Shown piece after piece: positions 13,563-23,602 of a stretch of DNA of 64,000 bases (positions within the stretch are counted from its first letter, which is position 1; each line of letters opens with the position of its first letter). A program made the position numbers and the translations under genes. Origin of the DNA: Micromonospora sp. WMMD980 (GTDB lineage Bacteria; Actinomycetota; Actinomycetes; Mycobacteriales; Micromonosporaceae); assembly GCF_029626035.1 (NCBI RefSeq), contig NZ_JARUBE010000003.1:5766001-5830000 (forward strand), given 5' to 3'. The notes under the pieces were generated by a model. The model was not told the DNA's origin, made no database searches, and was given only the letters and a program-made list of their open reading frames with translations.

Positions 13563-16403
13563 GTGGCACTGGCCCTTTACCGCAAGTACCGGCCCCGTAC
13601 GTTCGCCGAGATCATCGGTCAGGAGCACGTGACCGAGCCGCTGTCGCAGGCGCTGCGCAGCGGGCGGCTCAACCACGCCTATCTCTTCTCCGGTCCACGC
13701 GGCTGCGGCAAGACCTCCAGCGCCCGGATCCTGGCCCGCTCGCTCAACTGCGAGCAGGGGCCGACGCCCGAGCCGTGCGGCCAGTGCGAGTCCTGCCGCT
13801 CGCTGGCCACCGACGGCTCCGGCTCGATCGACGTCATCGAGATCGACGCGGCCAGTCACGGCGGCGTCGACGACGCCCGCGAACTGCGCGAGAAGGCGTT
13901 CTTCGCGCCGGCCCGCAGCCGCTTCAAGATCTATGTCATCGACGAGGCGCACATGGTCTCGTCGGCCGGCTTCAACGCCCTGCTCAAGCTGGTCGAGGAG
14001 CCCCCGGAATACGTCAAGTTCATCTTCGCCACCACCGAGCCGGACAAGGTCCTCGGCACGATCAAGTCGCGGACCCACCACTACCCGTTCCGGCTGATCC
14101 CGCCAAAGGTGCTCCGGCCCTATCTGGAGCAGCTCACCGAGGCCGAGGGCGTCAAGGTCGAGCCGGCGGTGTTCCCGCTGGTGGTGCGCGCCGGCGGGGG
14201 CAGCGCACGGGACAGCCTCTCCGTGCTCGACCAACTCATCGCCGGCGCCGGCCCGGAGGGGGTCGGCTACGCCCGGGCCGCCGCGCTGCTCGGCGTCACC
14301 GACTCCGCGTTGATCGACGAGATGTGCGACGCGCTGGCCGCCGGCGACGGCGCGGCCGCCTACGCGACCGTCGACCGGGTCGCCGAGGCCGGCCACGACC
14401 CGCGCCGGTTCGCCTCCGACCTGCTGGAGCGGCTGCGTGACCTGATCGTGCTCCAGCAGGTGCCGGACGCCGCCGCCAAGGGCCTCATCGACGGTCCGGC
14501 CGACCAGATCGAGCGGATGGCCGCCCAGGCCCAACGGCTCGGTCCCGCCACGCTGTCGCGCTGCGCCGACATCGTGCACAACGGCCTGGTCGGGATGCGC
14601 GGCACCACCGCGCCCCGGCTGCTGCTGGAGCTGATCTGCGCCCGGATGCTCCTGCCCGGCGTCGACGACTCGTCCGGCGGCCTGCTCCAGCGCCTGGAGC
14701 GGATGGAGCGCCGGCTCACCCTGGGCGGCACCGAGCCGCCGCCGGTCGGGCACGCCGGCACCGCCCAGGAGGTACGCCCGGTGCCTTCCGCCCCGGGCGC
14801 GGCTGCCGCCGCGATCCACCCGGAGACCGCCGGCACGCCGGCGGCTGCCGACGCCCCGACCGGTGCCGCCGCCGCCCGGGCCGCCGCCATGGCAGCCGGC
14901 TCCCGTCCCGCCTCGGCCGCGCCGCGCGCCGCCAACGATGCGGCTGCCGGCCGGCGAGCCCCGGTCGGTGCGGACCCGGTGGACGGCCCGGCCGTCCCCA
15001 CCGGCCTGTCCGGGGCCACCCCGGCCACCGACGACCGGCCCGCCGCAGGTGCGAGCACCGGCCCCGGCGCCGGCCCGGCCGGCGGTCCGGCCGGGGTCGA
15101 CGCGGTCGCCGGTTCCGCTGGTCCGGCTGGGTCCGGCGCGGCGCCCGGTGGCCCGGGTGACCGGTCCACCCCCGGAGCGCCGGCCCGACGGCCCGTGCCG
15201 GCCTCGGCGGTGATGCCCGACCCGGTCACCCCCGAGCCGCCCCGGCCCGGTTCCGCCGGCCCCGGCGCGCTGGACGCGGTCGCGGTGCGGCGGGTGTGGC
15301 CGGACATCGTGGCCAAGGTCAACCGGATCAAGAAGCCGGCCGCCGCGCTGATGCGGGACGCGGTGGTCCGCGACGTGGACGGCGAGACGCTGGTGCTGAC
15401 CGTCAAGTCGCCGGTGCTCGCCCAGATGATGGCCGCGCAGACATCGGTCCTGGCCGAAGCGCTCTACGAGGAGTTCGGCGGGCGCTGGCAGATCCGCTGC
15501 GAGGTGGCCGGCGAGCGGGGTGGCACCTCGCTCGGCGGATCGCGCCCGGCCCGCCCGGCATCCGGCCCGGCCGCCGAGCCCGACGGCCCGGCTCCTCGTC
15601 CCGGCGGATCAGCCGGGACCGGTGCCCCGGGCTCGACCGGTGGACCCGGTGGTCCGGGCGCGGCGGGCGTCGGGTCCGGTGGTCCGGGTCCGGCGGGTGC
15701 CTCGCAAGGCGATCCCGGTCCGTCCGCTGCCGGCACCGGTCGGGCTGATGCGGGCGAGGGCACGAACGGCGCTGCGCGACGGCCCGACACCCCGCCGGCC
15801 AGTCCGGCCGCCGACGACGACGACGACGAGGACTGGCCGGAGGCGGCCCGTCCCGGCGGCGAGGCGAGCGCGGCGGACCGGTCGGAGCCGGTGCGCTCCG
15901 CCGGCACCGGCACGGCGGCGGGTTCCGGCGGCGCCGAGGACTGGCCGGCGGCGGCCCGTCCGGGTGGGGGCACGGCCACCGCGACCGCGACTCCCGCCGT
16001 ATCGAAGCCGGCCGGACCGGCGGCCACGCCGCCGCCGTCCGCGAAGGGCGCCGCCGGCGGGCCGCGGAACAGCGCGATCGCGGCGGCCCGGGCCGCGGCG
16101 GCCGCCGCGGCGGGTGGTGGGCCGGGTAAGGGCACCCGCGCGGCGCAGGCGGGTCAGCCGGCCGCGGACGTCGAGTGGGCCGGTGAGCCGCCCTATGACC
16201 CGGACTTCGACGGGCCGATCCGGCCCGGCCAGCGGGGAGCGGCCCCGGCGACCCCCGCCTACGAGGGGTTCGACCCGGGCGACGAGCCGCTGGACGAGGT
16301 GATCGACGAGCGGACCGCCCGGCAGTCCAGCGAGGAGCAGGCGGTGGCGCTGCTGCGCGAGGCGTTCGGGGCCGAGAGGATCAACGAGGTCGACGCGCGC
16401 TGA
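13563..16403 (+). CDS. dnaX: DNA polymerase III subunit gamma/tau
   Basis: The 946-residue protein is the clamp-loader ATPase of the replisome. The AAA+ part occupies about residues 1-370: Walker A GPRGCGKTSS, the zinc finger CEQGPTPEPCGQCESC, Walker B IDEAHMVS, and the sensor/arginine-finger region TIKSRTHHYPF. A domain around residues 570-670 (VRRVWPDIVAKVNRIKK) is the tau region that contacts polymerase. The rest is very long Ala/Pro/Gly low-complexity linker, longer than in most homologues. GTG 13563 follows GAGGAGG. I see no programmed-frameshift slippery site, so only the full tau form is expected. Confidence 0.95.
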   Translation: MALALYRKYRPRTFAEIIGQEHVTEPLSQALRSGRLNHAYLFSGPRGCGKTSSARILARSLNCEQGPTPEPCGQCESCRSLATDGSGSIDVIEIDAASHGGVDDARELREKAFFAPARSRFKIYVIDEAHMVSSAGFNALLKLVEEPPEYVKFIFATTEPDKVLGTIKSRTHHYPFRLIPPKVLRPYLEQLTEAEGVKVEPAVFPLVVRAGGGSARDSLSVLDQLIAGAGPEGVGYARAAALLGVTDSALIDEMCDALAAGDGAAAYATVDRVAEAGHDPRRFASDLLERLRDLIVLQQVPDAAAKGLIDGPADQIERMAAQAQRLGPATLSRCADIVHNGLVGMRGTTAPRLLLELICARMLLPGVDDSSGGLLQRLERMERRLTLGGTEPPPVGHAGTAQEVRPVPSAPGAAAAAIHPETAGTPAAADAPTGAAAARAAAMAAGSRPASAAPRAANDAAAGRRAPVGADPVDGPAVPTGLSGATPATDDRPAAGASTGPGAGPAGGPAGVDAVAGSAGPAGSGAAPGGPGDRSTPGAPARRPVPASAVMPDPVTPEPPRPGSAGPGALDAVAVRRVWPDIVAKVNRIKKPAAALMRDAVVRDVDGETLVLTVKSPVLAQMMAAQTSVLAEALYEEFGGRWQIRCEVAGERGGTSLGGSRPARPASGPAAEPDGPAPRPGGSAGTGAPGSTGGPGGPGAAGVGSGGPGPAGASQGDPGPSAAGTGRADAGEGTNGAARRPDTPPASPAADDDDDEDWPEAARPGGEASAADRSEPVRSAGTGTAAGSGGAEDWPAAARPGGGTATATATPAVSKPAGPAATPPPSAKGAAGGPRNSAIAAARAAAAAAAGGGPGKGTRAAQAGQPAADVEWAGEPPYDPDFDGPIRPGQRGAAPATPAYEGFDPGDEPLDEVIDERTARQSSEEQAVALLREAFGAERINEVDAR

Positions 16404-16416
16404 GCGCGCGTCGACC
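16388..16416. terminator. hairpin with the dnaX stop codon as its loop
   Basis: A 13-bp perfect stem GGTCGACGCGCGC / GCGCGCGTCGACC encloses exactly TGA, the dnaX stop codon. Half the stem is coding. It may terminate or attenuate transcription into ybaB-recR. Confidence 0.65.
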
Positions 16417-16487
16417 CGGAACAGCGGTGCCGCGACCGGACTAGGCTGGGCGCGGCCGATCAGACGAGTGCGAAGAAGGAGCGGCCC

Positions 16488-16820
16488 GTGCGCCCAGGTG
16501 GACAGCCCAACATGCAGCAGATGCTGAAGCAGGCGCAGAAGATGCAGCAGCAGATCGCCAACGCCCAGGCCGAGTTGGCCGAGGCGGAGCTGACCGGCAC
16601 CGCGGGCGGTGGCCTGGTGACGGCCACCGTCGCCGGCACCGGCGAGCTGAAGGCGATCAAGATCGACCCGAAGGCGGTCGACCCGGAGGACGTGGAGACG
16701 CTGGAGGACCTGGTCGTCGCGGCCGTGCACAACGCCGCCGAGGCGGCCCGCGAACTGACCGAGAAGAAGATGGGCCCGGTCGCGGGCGGGATGGGCGGCC
16801 TCGGCCTGCCCGGTTTCTGA
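16488..16820 (+). CDS. YbaB/EbfC family nucleoid-associated protein
   Basis: The 110-residue protein has the classic family pattern: an N-terminal coiled coil rich in Met, Gln and Lys ([19 protein letters not shown]), a central beta-sheet region ([20 protein letters not shown]) and a C-terminal helix with a Gly-rich tail. Family members bind DNA as dimers and organise the nucleoid. Its position between dnaX and recR is conserved across bacteria. GTG 16488 follows an AGGAG site. It is eight bases from recR and probably cotranscribed. Confidence 0.93.
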   Translation: MRPGGQPNMQQMLKQAQKMQQQIANAQAELAEAELTGTAGGGLVTATVAGTGELKAIKIDPKAVDPEDVETLEDLVVAAVHNAAEAARELTEKKMGPVAGGMGGLGLPGF

Positions 16821-16828
16821 GCCGGCAG

Positions 16829-17422
16829 ATGTACGAAGGTGCCATCCAGGACCTGATCGACGAGTTGGGTCGGCTGCCGGGTGTCGGCCCGAAGAGCGCC
16901 CAGCGGATCGCCTTCCACGTCCTGTCGGCGGATCCGGCCGACGTCAACCGGTTGGCCGGCGCGCTGCGCAAGGTCAAGGACCTGGTGCGGTTCTGCACGA
17001 CCTGTTACAACGTGGCCGAGTCCGAGCAGTGCCGGATCTGCCGCGACCCACGGCGCACCGACGAGGTGCTGTGCGTGGTCGAGGAGCCGAAGGACGTGGT
17101 GGCGATCGAGCGGACCGGCGAGTTCCGCGGGCGCTACCACGTGCTCGGTGGCGCGATCAACCCGCTGGAGGGCATCGGTCCGGACAACCTGCGGATCCGC
17201 GAGCTGATGACCCGGTTGGGCGGTGGCGAGGTCCGCGAGCTGATCCTCGCCACCGACCCGAACACCGAGGGTGAGGCGACCGCGACCTATCTGGCGCTGA
17301 TGGTCAAGCCGATGGGGATCGCGGTGACCCGGTTGGCCAGCGGCCTGCCGGTCGGCGGCGACCTGGAGTACGCCGACGAGATCACGCTGGGCCGCGCCTT
17401 CGAGGGGCGCCGGGCGGTCTGA
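16829..17422 (+). CDS. recR: recombination mediator protein RecR
   Basis: The 197-residue protein acts with RecF/RecO to load RecA at gaps. It has a helix-hairpin-helix near the N-terminus ([18 protein letters not shown]), a four-cysteine zinc finger ([16 protein letters not shown]), a Toprim domain with [12 protein letters not shown] and [12 protein letters not shown], and the C-terminal Walker-B-like segment. All typical elements are intact. It is the last gene of the dnaX-ybaB-recR group and is followed by a hairpin terminator. Confidence 0.96.
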   Translation: MYEGAIQDLIDELGRLPGVGPKSAQRIAFHVLSADPADVNRLAGALRKVKDLVRFCTTCYNVAESEQCRICRDPRRTDEVLCVVEEPKDVVAIERTGEFRGRYHVLGGAINPLEGIGPDNLRIRELMTRLGGGEVRELILATDPNTEGEATATYLALMVKPMGIAVTRLASGLPVGGDLEYADEITLGRAFEGRRAV

Positions 17423-17428
17423 GTTCCC

Positions 17429-17463
17429 GGCCTGGTGGTGGGCGCTGTGCTCACCACCAGGCC
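17429..17463. terminator. terminator after recR
   Basis: A 12-bp stem GGCCTGGTGGTG / CACCACCAGGCC with an 11-base loop lies seven bases after the recR stop. Confidence 0.8.
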
Positions 17464-17606
17464 GTTGGGTGAGACGGCCTCGGAAGGTGTCGGCTTGATA
17501 GCGATTGCCCCTCGCCCGTTCCTCTTCTGTGTGACATGCCATAACCTCCCGCTCACGGACTGAGTCACAGCTCGGCGTGTACACATGCGCATGACAGAGG
17601 TGAGAG

Positions 17607-19277
17607 ATGCAGGCGAGCAGGCTGAAAACGGCCGTGGCCCTCGCGGCCGTGGCCGCCCTGGCGGTCGGTGCGTCCGGCTGCGCCAAGAGCGACCGCGAAG
17701 AGGGCGGTGGTGACGCCAAGACCGGCGGCACCTTCGTCTTCGCCGGTGCCGGGGACCCGAAGAACTTCGACCCGATCTTCAACGACGACGGTGAGTCGTT
17801 CCGGCCGATCCGCCAGATGTACGACACCCTCGTGCAGAACAAGCCCGGCACCGCCGAGCTGCAGGGTGCCCTGGCGGAGAGCTGGGAGCACGACCCGGAC
17901 GGCAAGGTCTGGACCTTCAAGCTCCGCAAGGGCGTGAAGTTCCACGACGGCACCGACTTCAACGCGGCCGCGGTCTGCTTCAACTTCGACCGCTGGTTCA
18001 ACATGAAGGGCGCCGCCGCCCAGTCGCAGATGATCTACTACTCGGACACGTTCGGCGGCTTCGCCAAGAACGAGGCCGAGGGTGTCGGCGACCCGGTCTA
18101 CAACAAGTGCGAGGCCAAGGACGACGGCGCCGCCGTCATCACGATGAACCAGTACAAGGGCGCCTTCCCGGGCGCCTTCGCGCTCACCGCGCTGTCGATC
18201 GCCAGCCCCGAGGCGCTGAAGAAGTACGACGCCGACTCGGTGAAGCAGAACGGTGACTCGTTCGAGTACAGCGCGTTCGCCAACGAGCACCCGGTCGGCA
18301 CCGGCCCGTTCAAGTTCGTCGGCTGGGACAAGGCCAAGGGTGAGATCACCCTGGACCGGAACCCCGACTACTGGGGCGAGAAGGCCAAGGTCGACAAGCT
18401 GATCATCAAGATCATCAAGGACGAGAACACCCGCAAGCAGGAGCTCAAGGCGGGCACCGTCCAGGGCATCGACTTCCCGGCCCCGGCCGACCGCAAGGCG
18501 CTGGCCGGTGAGGGCTTCCAGGTCCTCGACCGTCCGGCCTTCAACATCCTCTACCTCGGCATCAACCAGAAGAACCCGAAGCTGAAGGACCTGCGGGTGC
18601 GCCAGGCGATCGCCTACGCGCTCAACCGTCAGCAGCTCGTCCAGACCAAGGGCCCGGGTGGCACCAAGGTCGCCGACGAGTTCATGCCGGACACCGTGCT
18701 CGGCTACGCGCCGGACGTGCAGAAGTACGACTACAACCCGGAGAAGGCCAAGCAGCTGCTCAAGGAGGCGGGCGCGGAGAAGTTGACCCTCAACTTCTAC
18801 TACCCCACCGACGTGTCCCGGCCGTACATGCCGAACCCGCAGGAGATCTTCACCGTCCTGGCCAACGACCTGAAGGCCGTCGGCATCACGGTCAACGGTG
18901 TGGCCCGCCCGTGGAACGGTGGCTACAAGGACGACGTGCAGCAGTTCGGCAAGCACGACCTGCACCTGCTCGGCTGGACCGGTGACTACAACGACCCGGG
19001 CAACTTCATCGGCACGTTCTTCGGCCGCGGCAAGGTCGAGTTCGGCGACCAGGCCATGACCGAGATGTTCGCCGCCATCGGCAAGGCCGACGGCACTGTG
19101 GACGAGGCCGGCAAGAAGGCCGCCTGGGAGCAGGTCAACCGCGACATCGCCGCCAAGTGGCTGCCGGCCGTGCCGGTCTGGCACGCCCCGCCGGCCATCG
19201 TGGTCACCAAGGACGTCAAGGGTCTCGTCGCCAGCCCGCTGACCGACGAGCGGTTCAACACCGTCAGCGTCGGCTGA
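17607..19277 (+). CDS. ABC transporter substrate-binding lipoprotein, family 5 (peptide/nickel type)
   Basis: The 556-residue protein has a lipoprotein signal ending VGASGC (Cys25), so it is anchored outside the membrane. The mature part is an SBP family 5 (OppA/DppA-like) fold: LAESWEHDPDGKVWTFKLRKG, FHDGTDFNA and GTGPFKFVGWDKAKG are signature segments. It captures oligopeptides or a similar ligand for the permease genes downstream; the ligand is not certain. ATG 17607 follows AGGTGAGAG. It is richer in Lys, Asn and AAG codons than its neighbours, as expected for a highly expressed binding protein. A hairpin separates it from the permease genes. Confidence 0.92.
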   Translation: MQASRLKTAVALAAVAALAVGASGCAKSDREEGGGDAKTGGTFVFAGAGDPKNFDPIFNDDGESFRPIRQMYDTLVQNKPGTAELQGALAESWEHDPDGKVWTFKLRKGVKFHDGTDFNAAAVCFNFDRWFNMKGAAAQSQMIYYSDTFGGFAKNEAEGVGDPVYNKCEAKDDGAAVITMNQYKGAFPGAFALTALSIASPEALKKYDADSVKQNGDSFEYSAFANEHPVGTGPFKFVGWDKAKGEITLDRNPDYWGEKAKVDKLIIKIIKDENTRKQELKAGTVQGIDFPAPADRKALAGEGFQVLDRPAFNILYLGINQKNPKLKDLRVRQAIAYALNRQQLVQTKGPGGTKVADEFMPDTVLGYAPDVQKYDYNPEKAKQLLKEAGAEKLTLNFYYPTDVSRPYMPNPQEIFTVLANDLKAVGITVNGVARPWNGGYKDDVQQFGKHDLHLLGWTGDYNDPGNFIGTFFGRGKVEFGDQAMTEMFAAIGKADGTVDEAGKKAAWEQVNRDIAAKWLPAVPVWHAPPAIVVTKDVKGLVASPLTDERFNTVSVG

Positions 19278-19309
19278 CGCTGCACCACCGCTGACGCCAC
19301 ACGCGGAAT

Positions 19310-19345
19310 CGGCCCGGGCCGGGCTCTCGCTCCCGGCCCGGGCCG
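19310..19345 (+). terminator. intra-operon hairpin after the binding-protein gene
   Basis: A perfect 14-bp stem CGGCCCGGGCCGGG / CCCGGCCCGGGCCG with an eight-base loop lies between the substrate-binding gene and the first permease. In many ABC operons such a structure stabilises the first mRNA segment or partly terminates, giving excess binding protein. Confidence 0.7.
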
Positions 19346-19380
19346 ACCCGCTGTTCACCCGAGAATCTGGTGTGTGAGAG

Positions 19381-20388
19381 ATGTTGCGAGTCATAGTTCG
19401 CCGCCTGCTCCAACTGGTGGTGACCCTGATAGGGCTGTCCGCGCTGGTCTTCGTCTGGCTGCGGAACCTGCCCGGCGGTCCGATCGAGGCGCTGCTCGGT
19501 GAACGGGCCACGCCGGAGCGACGCGCGCTGCTGGTCAAGGCGCTCGGCTACGACCAGCCGATCCTGGTGCAGTACGCGAAGTTCATGCAGCGACTGGTCA
19601 CCGGCGACTTCGGCAACTCGATCCGGAGCGGCGACCCGGTCACCGAGGTGATCGGCCGCGCCTTCCCGGCCACCGTGGAGCTGGCCGCCGCCGCGATGAT
19701 CATCGCGATCGGGCTCGGCGTACCGCTCGGCTACCTGGCCGCCCGGCACCGCGGACGCCTGCTCGACAACCTGAGCATCGGCGGAACTCTGCTCGGCATC
19801 TCGATCCCGATCTTCTTCCTGGGCTATCTGCTCAAGGACGTGTTCACCCAGAACATGCACCTGTTCCCGCCGTCCGGCCGGATCAGCACCGGGCTGGACA
19901 ACACCGACGTCACCGGCTTCTTCGTGCTGGACGGTCTGCTCACCCGGGAGTTCGACGCCACCGGTGACGCGCTGTGGCACCTGATCCTGCCGGCGATCAC
20001 GCTGGCCACCATCCCGCTCGCGGTGGTCGTCCGGATCACCCGGGCCAGCGTGCTCGACGTGCTCAACGAGGACTACGTGCGCACCGCCGAGGCGAAGGGC
20101 CTGCGCCACAAGACGATCCGCGGCCGGCACATCCTGCGCAACGCGCTGCTCCCGGTGGTCACCACCATCGGCCTGCAGACCGGCGCGCTGCTCTCCGGCG
20201 CGGTGCTCACCGAGCGGGTCTACAACTGGGGCGGCCTCGGCACGCTGATCTACGACTCGATCAGCGGCGGTCGCGACTACCCGGTGCTCCAGGCGCTGAT
20301 CCTGCTGGCCGCGCTGGTCTTCGTGCTGGTCAACCTCCTGGTCGACCTCTCCTACGCCTTCATCGACCCGAGGGTGCGTGTGCGATGA
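19381..20388 (+). CDS. ABC transporter permease, DppB type
   Basis: The 335-residue inner-membrane protein has a first helix near the N-terminus, an outside loop, then five more helices. The BPD_transp_1 domain carries the EAA-like coupling motif in YVRTAEAKGLRHKTIRGRHI. It pairs with the next gene product to form the translocation pore. ATG 19381 follows GAGAG. The stop overlaps the next start by four bases (ATGA), indicating translational coupling. Confidence 0.92.
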   Translation: MLRVIVRRLLQLVVTLIGLSALVFVWLRNLPGGPIEALLGERATPERRALLVKALGYDQPILVQYAKFMQRLVTGDFGNSIRSGDPVTEVIGRAFPATVELAAAAMIIAIGLGVPLGYLAARHRGRLLDNLSIGGTLLGISIPIFFLGYLLKDVFTQNMHLFPPSGRISTGLDNTDVTGFFVLDGLLTREFDATGDALWHLILPAITLATIPLAVVVRITRASVLDVLNEDYVRTAEAKGLRHKTIRGRHILRNALLPVVTTIGLQTGALLSGAVLTERVYNWGGLGTLIYDSISGGRDYPVLQALILLAALVFVLVNLLVDLSYAFIDPRVRVR

Positions 20389-21425
20389 GCGATCCGATCA
20401 CCCGGCCCACCGTGGGCGCACCGCGCGAGAGCGTGGACCCGTCGGCCGTCACCGAGAAGCCCGAGGGCAGCCTGCCCCGCGGCCTCGACCGGCTCGGCGA
20501 GCGCAAGCGCGCCCGGCTGGAGCAGTTGGCCCAGGCCACCGCCGACAAGGGCGGCGTCAGCCTGGTCCGCGACGCGTTCCGCCGCCTGCGGCGCAACCCC
20601 AGCGCGATGGTCGGCGCGGCGATCGTGGCGCTGTTCGTCCTGGTCGCGATCTTCGCGCCGCTGCTCGCGCCGCACGACCCGGCCCAGCGCTTCGACGAGT
20701 TGACGAAGAACCTGACCGTTGACAACATCCCCGGCGCCAGCAGCGACTTCCCGCTCGGCTCCGACCCGCTTGGCCGCGACTTCCTGTCCCGGATGATCCA
20801 CGGCAGCCGCCAGACCCTGTTCGTCGGCGTGCTCGCCACGCTGATCGGGTTGGCCCTGGGCGTGCTGGTGGGCGCGCTCGCCGGCGCCTTCGGCGGCTGG
20901 GTCGACAACATCCTGATGCGTGTCACCGACGTCATGCTGGCGCTGCCGGCGCTGCTGCTGGCGATCAGCCTGGTCGCCCTGGCCAGCCGGTCCAGCCAGT
21001 GGACGGTCATCTTCGCGGTGGCCATCGTGAACGTGCCGATCTTCGCCCGGCTGCTGCGCGGTTCGATGCTCGCCCAGCGGGAGAGCGACCACGTGCTGGC
21101 CGCCCGGGCGCTCGGCGTCAAGCGGGGCGCGATCGTGCTGCGGCACATGCTGCCCAACGCGATGACCGCGGTCATCGTGCAGGCGACGCTGACGCTCTCC
21201 ACCGCGATCCTGGAGGCGGCGTCGCTGTCCTTCCTCGGCCTCGGCGACCCCGACATCAACCGCGCGGAGTGGGGCCTGATGCTCGGCGTGGACGGTCAGC
21301 GCTACTTCGAGGTCCGGCCCGAGCTGGCCTACTTCCCGGCCGCCGCGATCATCGTGGTCGCGCTCGGCTTCACCCTGCTGGGCGAGGGCATGCGCGAGGC
21401 CATCGACCCGAAGAGCCGGCGGTGA
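20385..21425 (+). CDS. ABC transporter permease, DppC type
   Basis: The 346-residue second permease has a long cytoplasmic N-terminal tail of about 75 residues before the first helix (MVGAAIVALFVLVAIFAPLL), the conserved HPLGTD-like segment (PLGSDPLGRDFLSRMIHGSR), and the coupling motif HVLAARALGVKRGAIVLRHM. The start is ATG 20385, overlapping the upstream stop. It forms the heterodimeric pore with the DppB-type protein. Confidence 0.92.
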   Translation: MSDPITRPTVGAPRESVDPSAVTEKPEGSLPRGLDRLGERKRARLEQLAQATADKGGVSLVRDAFRRLRRNPSAMVGAAIVALFVLVAIFAPLLAPHDPAQRFDELTKNLTVDNIPGASSDFPLGSDPLGRDFLSRMIHGSRQTLFVGVLATLIGLALGVLVGALAGAFGGWVDNILMRVTDVMLALPALLLAISLVALASRSSQWTVIFAVAIVNVPIFARLLRGSMLAQRESDHVLAARALGVKRGAIVLRHMLPNAMTAVIVQATLTLSTAILEAASLSFLGLGDPDINRAEWGLMLGVDGQRYFEVRPELAYFPAAAIIVVALGFTLLGEGMREAIDPKSRR

Positions 21426-21467
21426 CCCGGTGCGGACCAACGACCAGCACGATGAGGACGTGACCCG

Positions 21468-22454
21468 ATGAGCCTGCTCGACGTACGCGACCTGAGCGTC
21501 GTGTTCCAGCGTAAGGGTGAGCGGCCGTTCACCGCGGTCGACCAGGTCAGCTTCAGTGTGGAGCCGGGGCAGACGGTGGGCCTGGTCGGCGAGTCCGGCT
21601 GCGGCAAGAGCGTCACCAGCCTGGCGATCATGGGCCTGCTGCCGCGACGCGGCAACAAGGTCACCGGCGAGGTCAACTTCGACGGCGCCGACCTGCTGAA
21701 GCTGCGCCCGGAGGACCTGCGGGACCGCCGTGGCCGGGACATCGGCATGATCTTCCAGGACCCGCTCTCCTCGCTGAACCCGGTCATCCCGATCGGCACC
21801 CAGGTGGCCGAGGTGCTCGAACGGCACCGCGGCATGGATCACAAGGTGGCGCTGAAGGAGGCCCGGGAACTGCTCGACGCGGTCGGCATCCCGGACCCGA
21901 CGCGGCGGTTGAAGGAATACCCGCACCAGATCTCGGGCGGGATGCGGCAGCGCGCCCTGATCGCCATCGCGCTGGCCTGCAAGCCGCGGCTGCTGATCGC
22001 CGACGAGCCGACCACCGCCCTAGACGTGACGATTCAGGCGCAGATCCTCACGCTGCTCAAGCAGCTCGTCGACGAGACCGGCACCGCGCTCATCATGATC
22101 ACGCACGATCTGGGTGTGGTGGCCGGGCTCTGCGACACGGTGAACGTGCTCTACGGCGGCAAGATCGTGGAGCGGGCGGAGCGGCACGAGCTGTTCGCCC
22201 GGCCGGAGCACCCGTACACCCACGGGCTGCTCAACTCCGTGCCGAGGCTCGACTCGCCGCGCGGCGAGCGGCTGCACGCCATCCGCGGCTCGGTCGCCGA
22301 CAACATCCCGTGGGCCGAGGGCTGCGCGTTCGCCCCCCGGTGCGACAACGTGGTGGACGCGTGCCTCGACGGCACGCCCCCGCTGGAGCCCACCGCGAAC
22401 GGCGGCGACCTGCGCTGCAACAACCCCGTTTCCGAGGAGGTGGCGGTCCCGTGA
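21468..22454 (+). CDS. ABC transporter ATP-binding protein, DppD type
   Basis: The 328-residue ATPase has Walker [13 protein letters not shown]-loop [11 protein letters not shown], signature [15 protein letters not shown] and Walker [13 protein letters not shown], with the switch histidine in MITHDLGV. The C-terminal oligopeptide/dipeptide region contains [14 protein letters not shown], a cysteine-rich segment that binds an iron-sulfur cluster in related proteins. It couples ATP hydrolysis to peptide import. The next gene starts within its stop codon. Confidence 0.94.
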   Translation: MSLLDVRDLSVVFQRKGERPFTAVDQVSFSVEPGQTVGLVGESGCGKSVTSLAIMGLLPRRGNKVTGEVNFDGADLLKLRPEDLRDRRGRDIGMIFQDPLSSLNPVIPIGTQVAEVLERHRGMDHKVALKEARELLDAVGIPDPTRRLKEYPHQISGGMRQRALIAIALACKPRLLIADEPTTALDVTIQAQILTLLKQLVDETGTALIMITHDLGVVAGLCDTVNVLYGGKIVERAERHELFARPEHPYTHGLLNSVPRLDSPRGERLHAIRGSVADNIPWAEGCAFAPRCDNVVDACLDGTPPLEPTANGGDLRCNNPVSEEVAVP

Positions 22455-23557
22455 CCGAGTCGACCGAGCGGACCGGACCGCTGATCGAACTGCGCGACGT
22501 CAAGGTCCACTTCCCGATCAAGAGCGGCGTGCTCGTCGACCGGACGATCGGGCACGTCTACGCCGTCGACGGGGTCTCGCTCTCCATCAACCGTGGCGAG
22601 ACGTACGGGCTGGTGGGCGAGTCGGGCTGCGGCAAGTCCACGCTGGGCCGGGGCCTGCTGCGGCTGGTCGAGCCGACCGACGGCGAGATCGTCTTCGACG
22701 GCACCGACCTGCGCGCGCTCAAGGACGAACCGATGCGCCGGATCCGCCGCCGGATTCAGATGATCTTCCAGGACCCGCTGTCCAGCCTCGACCCTCGGCA
22801 GTCGGTGGAGTCGCTGCTGGTCGAGGGTCTCAAGGCGCACGGCCTGGCGAAGGACAAGGCCGCCGTCGCCAAGCGGCTGCGCGAGGCGCTCGCCGCGGTC
22901 GGCCTGCCCGCGTCGGCGCTGAGCAAGTATCCGCACGAGTTCTCCGGCGGCCAGCGCCAGCGCATCGGCATCGCCCGGGCGCTGGTGCTCGAACCGGACC
23001 TGATCGTCGCCGACGAGCCGGTCTCCGCGCTGGACGTGTCGATCCAGGCCCAGGTGCTCAACCTCCTCGACGATTTGCAGGAGGAGCGCGGCCTGACCTA
23101 CCTGATCATCGCGCACGACCTGGCGGTGGTCCGGCACATCGCCGACACGGTCGGGGTGATGTACCTCGGCGGCCTGGTGGAGGAGGCGTCGAGCGACGAC
23201 CTCTACCGGGAGCCGATGCACCCGTACACCAGGGCGCTCATGTCCGCGGTGCCGGTGCCCGACCCGCAGGTCGAGGACCAGCGGGAGCGGATCCTGCTCG
23301 CCGGCGACCTGCCGTCACCGGCGAACCCGCCGGCCGGCTGCCGCTTCCACACCCGCTGCCCGTGGGCCCAGCCCACCCGCTGCGCCGACGAGCGGCCGGC
23401 GCTGCGCGAGGTGCTCGACGGGCACCGGGTCGCCTGCCACTACGCCGAGGACATCGCGGCCGGGAAGATCCGGCCGCACGAGGTGGAGCCGGAGCTGGTC
23501 CGCCCGGACGACGGTGGCGCGTCGGGCGAGACGGGGGACCTCATCCCCACCCCGTGA
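22451..23557 (+). CDS. ABC transporter ATP-binding protein, DppF type
   Basis: The 368-residue second ATPase has Walker [13 protein letters not shown]-loop [11 protein letters not shown], signature [15 protein letters not shown], Walker [13 protein letters not shown] and IIAHDLAVV. The C-terminal region includes [18 protein letters not shown] 22451 overlaps the dppD-type stop (GTGA), so translation is coupled. This completes a five-gene importer; the order SBP-B-C-D-F is standard. Confidence 0.94.
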   Translation: MTESTERTGPLIELRDVKVHFPIKSGVLVDRTIGHVYAVDGVSLSINRGETYGLVGESGCGKSTLGRGLLRLVEPTDGEIVFDGTDLRALKDEPMRRIRRRIQMIFQDPLSSLDPRQSVESLLVEGLKAHGLAKDKAAVAKRLREALAAVGLPASALSKYPHEFSGGQRQRIGIARALVLEPDLIVADEPVSALDVSIQAQVLNLLDDLQEERGLTYLIIAHDLAVVRHIADTVGVMYLGGLVEEASSDDLYREPMHPYTRALMSAVPVPDPQVEDQRERILLAGDLPSPANPPAGCRFHTRCPWAQPTRCADERPALREVLDGHRVACHYAEDIAAGKIRPHEVEPELVRPDDGGASGETGDLIPTP

Positions 23558-23560
23558 CAC

Positions 23561-23596
23561 GACGACGCGTCGGCCCGCCGGGGCCGACGCGTCGTC
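23561..23596. terminator. bidirectional terminator after the ABC operon
   Basis: A perfect 16-bp stem (arms 23561-23576 and 23581-23596, beginning GACGACGCG) with a GCCG loop lies three bases after the ATPase stop and seven bases after the convergent hypothetical gene. Confidence 0.85.
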
Positions 23597-23602
23597 CGGG
23601 GA

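Noticed and set aside
13563..16403. Programmed frameshift producing a gamma form of DnaX
   Set aside because: No A-rich slippery heptamer with a downstream stem is seen after the ATPase domain.
17607..23557. Siderophore or antibiotic cluster around the ABC operon
   Set aside because: The five genes form an ordinary peptide/nickel-type importer and no biosynthetic genes are adjacent.
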